Shown here: positions 55,230-63,266 of the stretch, piece by piece | Layout of the letters: each line of letters begins with the position of its first letter | Numbering within the stretch: position 1 is the stretch's first letter | Assembly: GCA_017795085.1 (NCBI GenBank) | Contig: CP051246.1 | Span: forward strand, 1,924,514 to 1,988,513 | Source: Salegentibacter sp. | GTDB lineage: Bacteria; Bacteroidota; Bacteroidia; Flavobacteriales; Flavobacteriaceae | Length of the DNA: 64,000 nucleotides | Direction: 5' to 3' | Notes under the pieces: generated by a model | Database searches by the model: none | What the model was told of the DNA's origin: nothing | Seen by the model: only the letters and a program-made list of their open reading frames with translations | Position numbers and translations under genes: made by a program

Positions 55230-56522
55230 TTAATATTTAAGCCACTTAAACAATTCTTTATAACTGGCCTTTTTTCCATACATCAAAATTCCTACACGAT
55301 AAATCTTGGCCGCTAGCCAAACCACCCCAAAATTAGTAATTAAAAGTAATAGCAGGGAAAGTAAAAGCTCATACCAGGCCACACCAAAAGGAATTCGCAT
55401 TAACATCACAATTGGTGAAGTAAGCGGTATCATAGAAAATATTGTAGAAACGGTGCCATGGGGGTTTTCAATAACCGAAAAAAAACCTACATAAATACCC
55501 AACATAAGTGGTAAAATTACCGGAAACATAAATTGCTGGGTGTCGGTTTCACTATCTACAGCCGCACCAATAGCTGCGTAAATAGAACTGTATAAAAAAT
55601 ATCCTCCTAAAAAATAAAGAAAGAAAAATAGTAGCAAACTCAATAAAGGTAAGTTATAAACATCTAACAACAACTGAGTAACATCGGGTTGAGCAAATTG
55701 CTGTATATTTTCCATCTGCCCGCGTTGCACACTAAACATATCTATTCCTAAACTAAAGGAAGCTATGCTCACCAAAACCAGCCCCAAAACTACCCAAATG
55801 GTGAACTGGGTAAGGCCGGCAAGTGAAGTACCTAAAACTTTGCCCATCATTAATTGAAGCGGTTTTACCGAAGAAACAATAATCTCTATAATACGGTTGG
55901 TTTTCTCTTCAATAACACTGCGCATAACCATATTACCGTAAATAATAATAAACATCATTAAAAGATATCCGGCCACACCCCCAAAAATCATTTTAATATA
56001 AGTGGCCATTTTTGAATTGCGCTGTCCTGAAAAATTCTGGATTTGTATTTCGACTTTAGCCCTGGCATTTTCCAGTTCATCAACATTTACCCCATTAGCC
56101 ATTAACCTTTGGCGGGTAAGCCTTTCTGCAATGGTCTTTTCTATAGCCTTTACGGTACCCAAACCAGGAGATTCATCGCCAAAGAATTGAATTTGCCCCG
56201 CTTCTCCCGAGGCTTTTTCAGGAATATAAATAAGGCCATAATATTCTTGTTCCCGCACTTTATCCCGGGCTTCTTCAAGACTAAATGTTGAAAAATCGAG
56301 ATATTGAATTTGCTCTTCATCCTCAAAATCTTCGGTAAACATTCCGGTCTCATCATAAAATCCTATAATATGCTGCTCGCTGCTGTTCAACATACTTAAA
56401 TAACCAATAAGGATAAACATCCCTACCAAAATCAACGGACTTAAAAAAGTCATGATGATAAAGGTTTTATTTCGGACCCTCGCAAAATATTCCCGTTGTA
56501 TAATAAGCCCTAAATTACGCAT
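55230..56522 (-). CDS. ABC-2 type transporter permease (NatB-like)
   Basis: 430 residues. One N-terminal membrane helix (about 20-42), a large extracytoplasmic domain (about 45-175) and five or six C-terminal helices, the layout of NatB/ABC-2 permeases. RNLGLIIQREYFARVRNKTFI at the start and MRSVIEEKTNRIIEIIVSSVKPLQLMMGKVLG before the third helix are family markers. It is predicted to export sodium or another small compound with the ATPase encoded upstream, which overlaps by 8 bases. The substrate is inferred from the family only. Confidence 0.87.
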   Translation of the reverse strand: MRNLGLIIQREYFARVRNKTFIIMTFLSPLILVGMFILIGYLSMLNSSEQHIIGFYDETGMFTEDFEDEEQIQYLDFSTFSLEEARDKVREQEYYGLIYIPEKASGEAGQIQFFGDESPGLGTVKAIEKTIAERLTRQRLMANGVNVDELENARAKVEIQIQNFSGQRNSKMATYIKMIFGGVAGYLLMMFIIIYGNMVMRSVIEEKTNRIIEIIVSSVKPLQLMMGKVLGTSLAGLTQFTIWVVLGLVLVSIASFSLGIDMFSVQRGQMENIQQFAQPDVTQLLLDVYNLPLLSLLLFFFLYFLGGYFLYSSIYAAIGAAVDSETDTQQFMFPVILPLMLGIYVGFFSVIENPHGTVSTIFSMIPLTSPIVMLMRIPFGVAWYELLLSLLLLLITNFGVVWLAAKIYRVGILMYGKKASYKELFKWLKY

Positions 56523-57444
56523 GCTGGGTAACGGTTTTTATAAATATATCATTTACTGACGGAATAACCTCGACAAAATAATTAACCCGTGCCCGTGAAA
56601 TTAAAAATTCAAGCAGTTGATTTGCCGATTCTTTTTCATTGAGCTTAATGCTGAGTTTTAAATCGTTATGAATACTTCGGAAACTGGCTTTTCCAAGAAC
56701 AAATTTCTCCTGAAGTTCTGCCAGTAAAGTCGCTTCATTCTCAGCTTCCAGGCCAACTTCATAGGTATTTGATTTATATTCACGTTTAATTTCAGAAACT
56801 TTTCCGTCCAACAATTTGTTTGATTTATGGATTAAGGCCATATAATCGCACAATTCTTCCACACTTTCCATTCGGTGAGTAGAAAACAGAATCGTGGCCC
56901 CTTCTTCTTTAAGCTGAAGAATTTCTCGTTTAATTATTCCGGCATTTACAGGGTCAAATCCGCTAAAAGGTTCATCAAAAATCAGGAGTTTTGGTTGGTG
57001 TAAAACCGTGATGACAAATTGTACTTTTTGCGCCATTCCTTTAGACAGCTCCTGGATTTTTTTATCCCACCAATCGGTAATTTCAAGTTTTTCAAACCAG
57101 TACTGAAGTCGCTCTTTAGCATCATTTTTAGAAAGGCCTTTTAAACGCGCGAGATAAAGCGCCTGCTCTCCGACTTTCATAGATTTGTACAACCCCCGCT
57201 CTTCCGGCAAATAACCTATATGCTGAATGTCATTAGGATGTAGTGGTTTGTTATCCAGATAAATCTTACCTTCATCGGGCATGGTAATTTGATTAATAAT
57301 ACGAAGAAAAGTGGTTTTTCCGGCGCCATTAGGCCCCAACAACCCAAAAACACTTCCCCTGGGAATTTGAACTGAAACATTATTTAGCGCTGTAAAACTT
57401 CCGAAGCGTTTATAAATGTTTTCTGCTACCAAGAGATTATCCAT
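56515..57444 (-). CDS. ABC transporter ATP-binding protein (NatA-like)
   Basis: 309 residues. Walker A GPNGAGKTT (about 39-47), Q-loop GYLPEERGLY, signature ELSKGMAQKVQF (LSGGQ variant), Walker B LLIFDEPFSGFD and H-loop STHRM are all present. The last 80 residues form the extra C-terminal domain common to drug and NatA-type ATPases. It is the first gene of an apparent operon with the permease, MscS and the sigma-54 regulator (overlaps or gaps of 18 bases or less). Confidence 0.92.
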   Translation of the reverse strand: MDNLLVAENIYKRFGSFTALNNVSVQIPRGSVFGLLGPNGAGKTTFLRIINQITMPDEGKIYLDNKPLHPNDIQHIGYLPEERGLYKSMKVGEQALYLARLKGLSKNDAKERLQYWFEKLEITDWWDKKIQELSKGMAQKVQFVITVLHQPKLLIFDEPFSGFDPVNAGIIKREILQLKEEGATILFSTHRMESVEELCDYMALIHKSNKLLDGKVSEIKREYKSNTYEVGLEAENEATLLAELQEKFVLGKASFRSIHNDLKLSIKLNEKESANQLLEFLISRARVNYFVEVIPSVNDIFIKTVTQHA

Positions 57445-57597
57445 AGAGAATTTTCGCTAAAAATAAAGATTCCCACAGAAGGCTTTCCCTGGGGGTTTTT
57501 CTTTGTGAGTAAAGATATTTAATTGCAGACACAGAAAGAGTCTATTAAGAAGATTTTATAATTTACAGTAAAACCTTTTTTTATCAAAAAAACAAAA

Positions 57598-57719
57598 CCC
57601 ACCCTTAAATGTATTAAGGATGGGAAAAAAATTGCTATGAAAAAGAAAAATTATCACCAAAAGACTTTAGTGATAATCAAATATATAAAAATTTTCTTAA
57701 TGCCAAAGCATTAAGAAAA
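57598..57719 (-). terminator. Run of hairpins after dnaJ
   Basis: Three hairpins stand in the 266-base gap: TTTTCTTAATGC/GCATTAAGAAAA at 57693-57719 with a T-run, ATTATCAC/GTGATAAT at about 57648-57678, and CCCATCCTTAA/TTAAGGGTGGG at about 57598-57626 followed by T-rich sequence. The first and last look like terminators of the grpE-dnaJ transcript. Confidence 0.65.
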
Positions 57720-58829
57720 CATATCTTTAACTTTTTCAAAGAATGATTTATCAGATTTTTCGGGATTTGGTTGGAAATTCTCATCATCAGCCATTTTTTC
57801 AAAGAATTCACGTTGTTCACGATTCAAGGTTTTTGGCGTCCAAACATTTACGTGAACCAGGAGATCTCCTTTTCCATAGCCGTTTAGATTCCCTATACCT
57901 TTTCCGCGCAATCTTAATATTTTTCCCGATTGCACCCCCTCTTCCACTTTAATACGCACTTTTCCGTTTACGGTTTCAATCTCACGGGAAGCACCTAATG
58001 CTGCTTCAGAAACGCTAATATATAAATCATAATGCAGGTTATCACCTTCCCGTTGCAGACTGGAATGTTCTTTTTCTTCTATAGCAACCAATAAATCGCC
58101 AGGCACCCCATCTCCGGGAGCATCATTTCCTTTGCCAGCCACTTTTAATTGCATTCCCTCTTCAACACCTGCAGGTATTTTTATGGAAACAGTTTCTTCC
58201 TGCATCTTAAGTCCTTGTGCATCGGCACCTTCAGGTTTTTTATCAAGAATTTTTCCCGAACCGCTACAAGTACCACAGGGCGAAGCAGTTTGCATTCTCC
58301 CTAAAATAGTATTAGTTACCCGAGTAACCTGGCCGGTACCATTACATACGCTACAAGTTTTATAAGTAGTACCCGGCGCCTGTATTTTGCGCTTTACTTT
58401 TATTTTTTTCTCAACGCCATTAGCTATCTCCTCGAGATTTAACGAAACCCGGATTCTAAGGTTGCTTCCTTTTACTCTGCGGCGCCCGCCGCCAAAGCCG
58501 CCACCAAAACCGGAAAAGCCGCCGCCGCCAAAGCCGCCGCCAAAGATGTCTCCGAACTGGCTAAAGATATCGTCCATATTCATACCACCGCCGCCGAAGC
58601 CACCACCTTCAAAGGCCTGGTGACCAAAACGATCGTATTTGGCTCGCTTTTCTTCATTACCTAAAACTTCATAAGCTTCAGCCGATTTCTTAAACATTTC
58701 TTCGGCCTTGGAATCTCCCGGATTTTTATCAGGATGATATTTAATGGCCATTTTTCGATATGCTTTTTTTATTTCGGCAGTTGAAGCGCCTTTGCTTATA
58801 CCTAATATGTCGTAATAATCTTCTTTCAT
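57711..58829 (-). CDS. dnaJ: Chaperone DnaJ (Hsp40), half-zinc type
   Basis: 372 residues: J domain with HPD in KYHPDKNPG (about 33), a Gly/Phe-rich linker (about 75-115), then the substrate-binding and C-terminal domains. The cysteine-rich region has only two CxxCxGxG repeats (CSVCNGTG and CGTCSGSG) in place of four, so one zinc site is left; this reduction is, as I recall, common in Bacteroidota DnaJ. It stimulates DnaK ATPase. It lies 127 bases after grpE and is probably cotranscribed with it. Confidence 0.97.
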   Translation of the reverse strand: MKEDYYDILGISKGASTAEIKKAYRKMAIKYHPDKNPGDSKAEEMFKKSAEAYEVLGNEEKRAKYDRFGHQAFEGGGFGGGGMNMDDIFSQFGDIFGGGFGGGGFSGFGGGFGGGRRRVKGSNLRIRVSLNLEEIANGVEKKIKVKRKIQAPGTTYKTCSVCNGTGQVTRVTNTILGRMQTASPCGTCSGSGKILDKKPEGADAQGLKMQEETVSIKIPAGVEEGMQLKVAGKGNDAPGDGVPGDLLVAIEEKEHSSLQREGDNLHYDLYISVSEAALGASREIETVNGKVRIKVEEGVQSGKILRLRGKGIGNLNGYGKGDLLVHVNVWTPKTLNREQREFFEKMADDENFQPNPEKSDKSFFEKVKDMFS

Positions 58830-58956
58830 CTCGCTAAATTGCAGTTCTCGATATTTAATAAATCTTTTTGTAAAAAACCTAAACCGGCAGTTGCCCGAGG
58901 ATTCTTACTTTTATACTCATTCCAGGAAGGGATGTAAATAAACTTTTTTCTTCGGT

Positions 58957-59574
58957 TTACTTACCCGTTACTACTTTTGGATATCTTATAATACGCTCAC
59001 CAAGTTTGTATCCCTGTTCTACCACATCAACAATCTTGCCCTTAAGCTTTTCATCAGGAGCCGGTATTTGGGTAACTGCTTCATGCTTATCAGCATCAAA
59101 AGCATCACCCTCTTTAACTTCTACCGGCTCAAGGCCTTTGCTTTTTAAGGTTTCTCTAAATTTAGTGTGAATAAGTTCTACCCCTTTCAATAAATTTTTA
59201 TCCTCGGTTTTTTGAATTTCTTTTAAAGCCCTGTCAAAATCATCTAAAACTGGCAGCAAAGCTGTCATTACTTCCTGGTTGGCAGTTTTAAAAAGCTCCA
59301 GACGCTCTTTAGATGTACGGCGTTTGTAATTTTCAAACTCGGCAAAAAGCCTTAAAAATTTGTCTTTTTCTTTTTGCAATTCTTCTTTAACAGAATCGCT
59401 CTCTGAAACCGACTCTTCTTCGGGCTGTTTTTTTTCAGGCTGTTTTTCGTCTTCAATATCTTCTATGGCCTGATCTATAGTCTCTTCTACCTGGTCTTTT
59501 ACCGGATTATTTTTTTCCTGATTTTCTACTTGGTTTTGGGTAGCTTCAGAAGTATTAGTTTTTTTCTTGCTCAT
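58957..59574 (-). CDS. grpE: Nucleotide exchange factor GrpE
   Basis: 205 residues. A long acidic, probably disordered N-terminus (about 1-60, rich in Glu, Asp and Gln) leads to the coiled coil (KEELQKEKDKFLRLFAEFENYKRRTSKERLELFKTA) and the GrpE head (LLPVLDDFDRALKEI, VEVKEGDAFDADKHEAVTQI, GYKLGERIIRYPKVVTGK). It swaps ADP for ATP on DnaK. It is the first gene of grpE-dnaJ, with a GACATTTTGAC motif in front that is shared with clpB. Confidence 0.97.
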   Translation of the reverse strand: MSKKKTNTSEATQNQVENQEKNNPVKDQVEETIDQAIEDIEDEKQPEKKQPEEESVSESDSVKEELQKEKDKFLRLFAEFENYKRRTSKERLELFKTANQEVMTALLPVLDDFDRALKEIQKTEDKNLLKGVELIHTKFRETLKSKGLEPVEVKEGDAFDADKHEAVTQIPAPDEKLKGKIVDVVEQGYKLGERIIRYPKVVTGK

Positions 59575-59602
59575 ATTTATTCAACTTTTTACCCGCACAA
59601 AG

Positions 59603-59643
59603 GGTCAAAATCATTGCCAATTCTATTCAAATGTCAAAATGTC
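59603..59643. promoter_or_regulatory. Candidate heat-shock motif upstream of grpE
   Basis: GTCAAAATGTC at 59633-59643 is identical to the right arm of the clpB-upstream inverted repeat. It lies 59-69 bases from the grpE ATG, close to the clpB distance. A partial copy, GTCAAAATCAT, is at 59604-59614. The spacer is shared with the divergent YceI gene. Confidence 0.5.
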
Positions 59644-59692
59644 ACAAACTTCTTTTTAAGATTGTTTTAAGAATGAGGGGCCGCATAAATAG

Positions 59693-59700
59693 TAATTTTG
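59693..59700 (+). promoter_or_regulatory. -10 element of the YceI-family gene
   Basis: TAATTTTG matches TAnnTTTG, 28 bases upstream of the ATG. No TTG was found at the normal -33 spacing. Confidence 0.45.
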
Positions 59701-59728
59701 GACTTTGTAACCAAATCCATAATTAATT

Positions 59729-60397
59729 ATGAAAATTACTCGAATTACATTTCTATTAGTAGCTGTGATGGCCCTGGCCGTAACCGGCTGTAAAAATGAA
59801 GGTAAAAAGGCAAAAACCAAAGAGGCCAAAGAAACGAAACAAGCCAATATAGAAGCTGAAGAATTTAATGTGGATACTTCAGTTTCTGAAATTCACTGGC
59901 AGGGGAAAAAACCTACCGGCACACATACCGGAACAATTAAGGTTTCTAAAGGTAGCTTTAGCGCTAACGATAGTATTATTGAAAGCGGAAATTTTGTGAT
60001 TGATATGCAATCTATTGAAGTAACCGATCTTGAAGGAAAGGACAAAAAAGACCTTGAAGCTCACCTTATGGGAACGGTTGAAGGAAAAGAAGGCGATTTT
60101 TTTAACGCTGAAAAATATCCTGAAGCCACTTTTGAGATAACCGACGTAACTGAGGAAAATGGCCAAAGCATGCTCTCAGGAAACCTCACTATTAAGGAAG
60201 AAACAAAAAACATTACTTTTCCGGTAAGTATTGACCACCGCGGTGATGAAGTTGAAATATCAACTGAAGAGTTTTCTATAGACCGTACCAATTGGAATGT
60301 GAACTTTGGTTCTAAATCGGTTTTTGATGATTTAGGCGATAATTTCGTAAACGACAACATTGAACTACGAATTAAAATAGTGGCTAAAAAGGCCTAG
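59729..60397 (+). CDS. YceI family lipoprotein
   Basis: 222 residues with lipobox Cys21 (AVTGC), a Lys/Glu-rich linker (22-45) and a YceI lipocalin-like barrel: VDTSVSEIHWQGKKPTGTHTGTIKVSKGSF, EGDFFNAEKYPEATFEI, LSGNLTIKEETKNITFPVSI and IDRTNWNVNFGSKS. YceI proteins bind isoprenoids or similar lipids; the ligand here is unknown. It should sit in the periplasm anchored to a membrane. It is divergent from grpE and followed by a palindromic repeat. Confidence 0.92.
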   Translation: MKITRITFLLVAVMALAVTGCKNEGKKAKTKEAKETKQANIEAEEFNVDTSVSEIHWQGKKPTGTHTGTIKVSKGSFSANDSIIESGNFVIDMQSIEVTDLEGKDKKDLEAHLMGTVEGKEGDFFNAEKYPEATFEITDVTEENGQSMLSGNLTIKEETKNITFPVSIDHRGDEVEISTEEFSIDRTNWNVNFGSKSVFDDLGDNFVNDNIELRIKIVAKKA

Positions 60398-60401
60398 TTA
60401 T

Positions 60402-60492
60402 TACTCGATAATCGAGATCTAAATACGCCGAGACCAATCTCGAACTCGAAAATTATTTCTTCTTAATGCTTCGTGAACTTGCCTCGAAGTTG
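60402..60492. repeat. TACTCGA palindromic repeat, forward copy
   Basis: CTCGATAATCGAG at 60404-60416, then ATCTAAATACGCCGAG, an AAAATTATTTCTTCTTAATG stretch and distal end CTTCGTGAACTTGCCTCGA. This and the 49694 copy are the most complete forward members. Confidence 0.75.
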
Positions 60493-60512
60493 TTTTCGGA
60501 GAAAATCATTTC

Positions 60513-60553
60513 AAAAAGCTTTCTGAAATTTAGTGTTTCAGAAAGCTTTTTTA
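60513..60553. terminator. Terminator between the YceI and TIGR01777 genes
   Basis: AAAAAGCTTTCTGAAA and TTTCAGAAAGCTTTTTT arms form a strong bidirectional hairpin. Confidence 0.85.
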
Positions 60554-61453
60554 TATCAGGTTCTCCAGGGCCCTTGACAGGTTGGTAAATTTAAAAATAT
60601 AGCCTTGTTTTTCAATTTTATCACTACTCACCAACTGACTTGACAATACCAATCTTGACATTTCCCCAAAAACGGTTTTTATAGCTACAGAAGGTATATT
60701 TGGCAACCAAACGGGTTTCCCCATCTTATCGGCTACTTCATATACCAATTCCTTATTAGTTACAGGGTTAGGGGCAACACCATTATAAATCCCTTCCAGT
60801 TTATTTTCTAAAATGTGTATAAAGATTCCTGTTAAATCATCAATATGAACCCATGATTGCCATTGTTTACCACTTCCCAACGGTGCACCAACATTAAAGT
60901 TAACAGGCTCTTTTAATTTCTGAAGCATACCACCTTTTTCAGCTAAAACAAGACCTATACGAACTTTGGTCACTTCCATTCCCAAATCGGAAAAATTATT
61001 AGCGGCCTCCTCCCAAAGCATAACGGTTTTTCCTACAAAAGAATCATCTACAGCTTTATTTTCTTCAGTATAAAGTTTTTCAAGTGAGCTGGGATAAACA
61101 CCAATAGCACTGGCAGAAATAAAATGGCTAATCTGATGCTCATTATTCTGAAGTGCTTTATGAAGCATATTCGCTGTTTCAACACGACTGTCGATAATTT
61201 TTTGCTTGTTTTCCCGCGTCCAGCGTTGCGCTATATTTCCCCCAACAAGGTTAATAATAGCAGACACTCCGTTAAAAGCATCAGTATTTAACTTTTCCTT
61301 TTCTGGATTCCAATAAAAGCCCTTGTAATCGGCTTCATTTTTTATCTTGTCTTTTGAAGTCGTAAAATAATGTACTCCAATTCCTCTTTCACGGCATAAT
61401 TCGGTTACTTTTGAACCAATCAGGCCTGTTGCACCGGTAATTAATACTCGCAT
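60551..61453 (-). CDS. TIGR01777 family NAD-dependent epimerase/oxidoreductase
   Basis: 300 residues, extended SDR fold. The nucleotide motif ITGATGLIGSKVTELC is at the N-terminus. INLVGGNIAQRWTRENKQKIIDSRVETANML, ISASAIGVYPSS, KVRIGLVLAEKGGMLQKL and GSGKQWQSWVHIDDLTGIFIHILENKLEGIYNGVAPNPVTN are the YfcH/TIGR01777 signature blocks. The reaction is unknown in most species. It is cytosolic. A 71-base gap follows the mnmD gene on the same strand. Confidence 0.9.
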   Translation of the reverse strand: MRVLITGATGLIGSKVTELCRERGIGVHYFTTSKDKIKNEADYKGFYWNPEKEKLNTDAFNGVSAIINLVGGNIAQRWTRENKQKIIDSRVETANMLHKALQNNEHQISHFISASAIGVYPSSLEKLYTEENKAVDDSFVGKTVMLWEEAANNFSDLGMEVTKVRIGLVLAEKGGMLQKLKEPVNFNVGAPLGSGKQWQSWVHIDDLTGIFIHILENKLEGIYNGVAPNPVTNKELVYEVADKMGKPVWLPNIPSVAIKTVFGEMSRLVLSSQLVSSDKIEKQGYIFKFTNLSRALENLI

Positions 61454-61524
61454 TTTTATTTACAAGGTAAAACTTTGCTAAGGCCTGAGCCAACTATTTA
61501 TTAGAGGTTTAACAGCCAAGTAGC

Positions 61525-62199
61525 TTATTTTTTTGTCGCCCTTAACATTTCGCGTTTTCCCGGTGGGCCCGGCAACCTCTCAACGATAAAACCTACATTT
61601 TGCAGAGCTCTTCTTACACTGCCTTTTGCAGAATAGGTAACCAAAACCCCATTTTCCTCCAGTGCTTCATACATTTTCCTAAAAATATTTTCAGTCCATA
61701 GCTCCGGTTGCACCCGGGCGCCAAAAGCATCAAAATAAATTAAATTATAGATTTCCTGTTCATCGATTTCCTGAAATTTTTTCCGAAATTTTGTAAGACT
61801 GAATTTTGATGAAAGTTCAAATTTCTCCTCCCAAACCGAATCATGAATTTTCCTGAAAACATCCTGTTGTTCTTCAGCCTTGAGAATTTCAGGATAATTC
61901 AGGCCCTTTATTTCTTCAGGAGCTATAGGATAGGCTTCAACCCCAAAATAGCTAATTTCCTGAGAACGTTCTTTAGATTCCAAAAAAGTAATAAAAGCAT
62001 TGAGCCCCGTACCAAAACCAATTTCAAGAATTTTTAAATCGGTTTCAGGAAATTTTTCCCAACGATGCTCCAATCCCATTTTTATAAAAACATGCTGTGC
62101 CTCTTGAACCGCCCCATATTTAGAATGGTATTGCTCATCCCATGCTGAAAGATGTATAGTTACCGAACCGTCACCGGTTTTTATAAGTTTCCGTTCCAA
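61525..62199 (-). CDS. mnmD: tRNA 5-methylaminomethyl-2-thiouridine methyltransferase, stand-alone MnmD
   Basis: 224 residues. The SAM motif is LKILEIGFGTGLNAFITFLES. HSKYGAVQEAQHVFIKMGL at the N-terminus, NLIYFDAFGARVQPELWTENIF and the terminal VERLPGPPGKREMLRATKK match the MnmC methyltransferase half. The oxidase half of MnmC is absent, as in MnmD-type enzymes. It finishes mnm5s2U34 in some tRNAs. It lies 4 bases after the DUF4920 gene. Confidence 0.92.
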   Translation of the reverse strand: MERKLIKTGDGSVTIHLSAWDEQYHSKYGAVQEAQHVFIKMGLEHRWEKFPETDLKILEIGFGTGLNAFITFLESKERSQEISYFGVEAYPIAPEEIKGLNYPEILKAEEQQDVFRKIHDSVWEEKFELSSKFSLTKFRKKFQEIDEQEIYNLIYFDAFGARVQPELWTENIFRKMYEALEENGVLVTYSAKGSVRRALQNVGFIVERLPGPPGKREMLRATKK

Positions 62200-62203
62200 T
62201 TTA

Positions 62204-62695
62204 TTATTCTTTTAACAACACCCCTTCAGCTATAAATGATCGTGAAAGTTCTGGTTGAGTAATGGCTGCTATAGCTGCTTCGTTTTTTCCGGCATCTTTA
62301 GCATAATGCTGCTGGTCTTCTACCGACATTTCTTCCACAAAAGCTTTTCCGCTGACTACTACTTCACGATTTTCGATGTCTTTTGGCATAAAAAACCCAT
62401 AATCTTTAAAGCTAACCCGCACTTCTTCTTCCGGAACATTCAAGACCATCCAGCAACCTTTCTTTTTGCAAACACTATTTACAGTCGTGGTAAACCTAAC
62501 CTCGAGTGTATCGCCGGGTTTCAAATTTGAATAAAACTCGCCTATTTTCTCTTTATTTTTTACTTCTGAAACAGAAAATTTAGCTCCAAATAATTGATAG
62601 TTTTCACTAAGCAAATCATTCTCTGAAGATTTTTCAGCATCTTTACAAGCTAAGAACAATAGACCTAGTCCTAAAAAGAAAGTTATTTTTTTCAT
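62204..62695 (-). CDS. DUF4920 family lipoprotein
   Basis: 163 residues with lipobox Cys17 (LFLAC). The DUF4920 domain contains CKKKGCWMVL, VRVSFKDYGFFMPKDIENREVVVSGKAF and the QQHYAKDAGKNE loop. The domain is common in Bacteroidota and may bind metal through the Cys/His residues; its function is not established. It is periplasmic by its signal. It is directly upstream of mnmD (4-base gap), so the two are probably cotranscribed. Confidence 0.85.
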   Translation of the reverse strand: MKKITFFLGLGLLFLACKDAEKSSENDLLSENYQLFGAKFSVSEVKNKEKIGEFYSNLKPGDTLEVRFTTTVNSVCKKKGCWMVLNVPEEEVRVSFKDYGFFMPKDIENREVVVSGKAFVEEMSVEDQQHYAKDAGKNEAAIAAITQPELSRSFIAEGVLLKE

Positions 62696-63266
62696 TTATA
62701 CATATTTTTTATGTTGAATAGCCGCTATAAGTCATAATCTTAATCGTCACCTTTAATTCTGAATCTAAATTGAGCATCAATGCTTTTATATTAAATACTA
62801 AAACGGATAATCAGAATTTTTATAAGCCATTAATTTAGATTTGTGTATTTCGGTTGGAATTGACCATCCGTTTATAAACGCCTATTATAGGTTTCATACC
62901 AGTAAAATCATATTAAAAACAAACATATAGAAACACTAATTGTAAAAACTTACTTTTATTCCCATCAATAAGCCGAAAGTCTATCTTAAGTTTATCAAAG
63001 GGCTTACCCAAAGCTTGTTGATTCAGGTTATTAAGCAATTACCATAGCTTAATAAATTTCTGCAATAAAGGTGTTTCTACAAAAGTATATCATATTGATT
63101 ATTTAAAATTACACCGGTTTGTATTCGTCTTTAATAGTTTATCCTCATTGATAACTTCAAATATAATAGACTTCATAAATCGATAAATATTTCTCAAATT
63201 TACTGAAAGTTTAGATTTTGATTCTGCTTTTATTTAGGTAAATTTGAAGGCTAAATTTAAATCACT
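62696..63266. other. Long AT-rich spacer between the DUF4920 gene and ilvE
   Basis: 571 bases without a convincing open frame on either strand. The stretch around 62970-63025 (AAGGGCTTACCCAAAGCTTG) recalls the distal end of the TACTCGA repeats but is too decayed to assign. The right end holds the ilvE promoter. No RNA gene was recognised. Confidence 0.4.
63217..63246 (+). promoter_or_regulatory. Promoter of ilvE
   Basis: TTTG (63217-63220), 18-base spacer, then TAAATTTG (63239-63246). This is a full match to the Bacteroidota promoter, 20 bases upstream of the ATG. Confidence 0.65.

Noticed and set aside
58387..58623. Proline-rich plus-strand frame opposite dnaJ
   Set aside because: It is the complement of the Gly-rich linker codons of dnaJ, hence a shadow.
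20489..62815. 14-mer AACGGATAATCAGA present near 20.49 kb and 62.80 kb
   Set aside because: In 64 kb of AT-rich DNA several chance 14-mer pairs are expected, and the two surroundings do not align further.
62696..63266. Hidden RNA gene or small protein in the 571-base spacer
   Set aside because: No tRNA, riboswitch or open frame with protein-like composition could be recognised on either strand.
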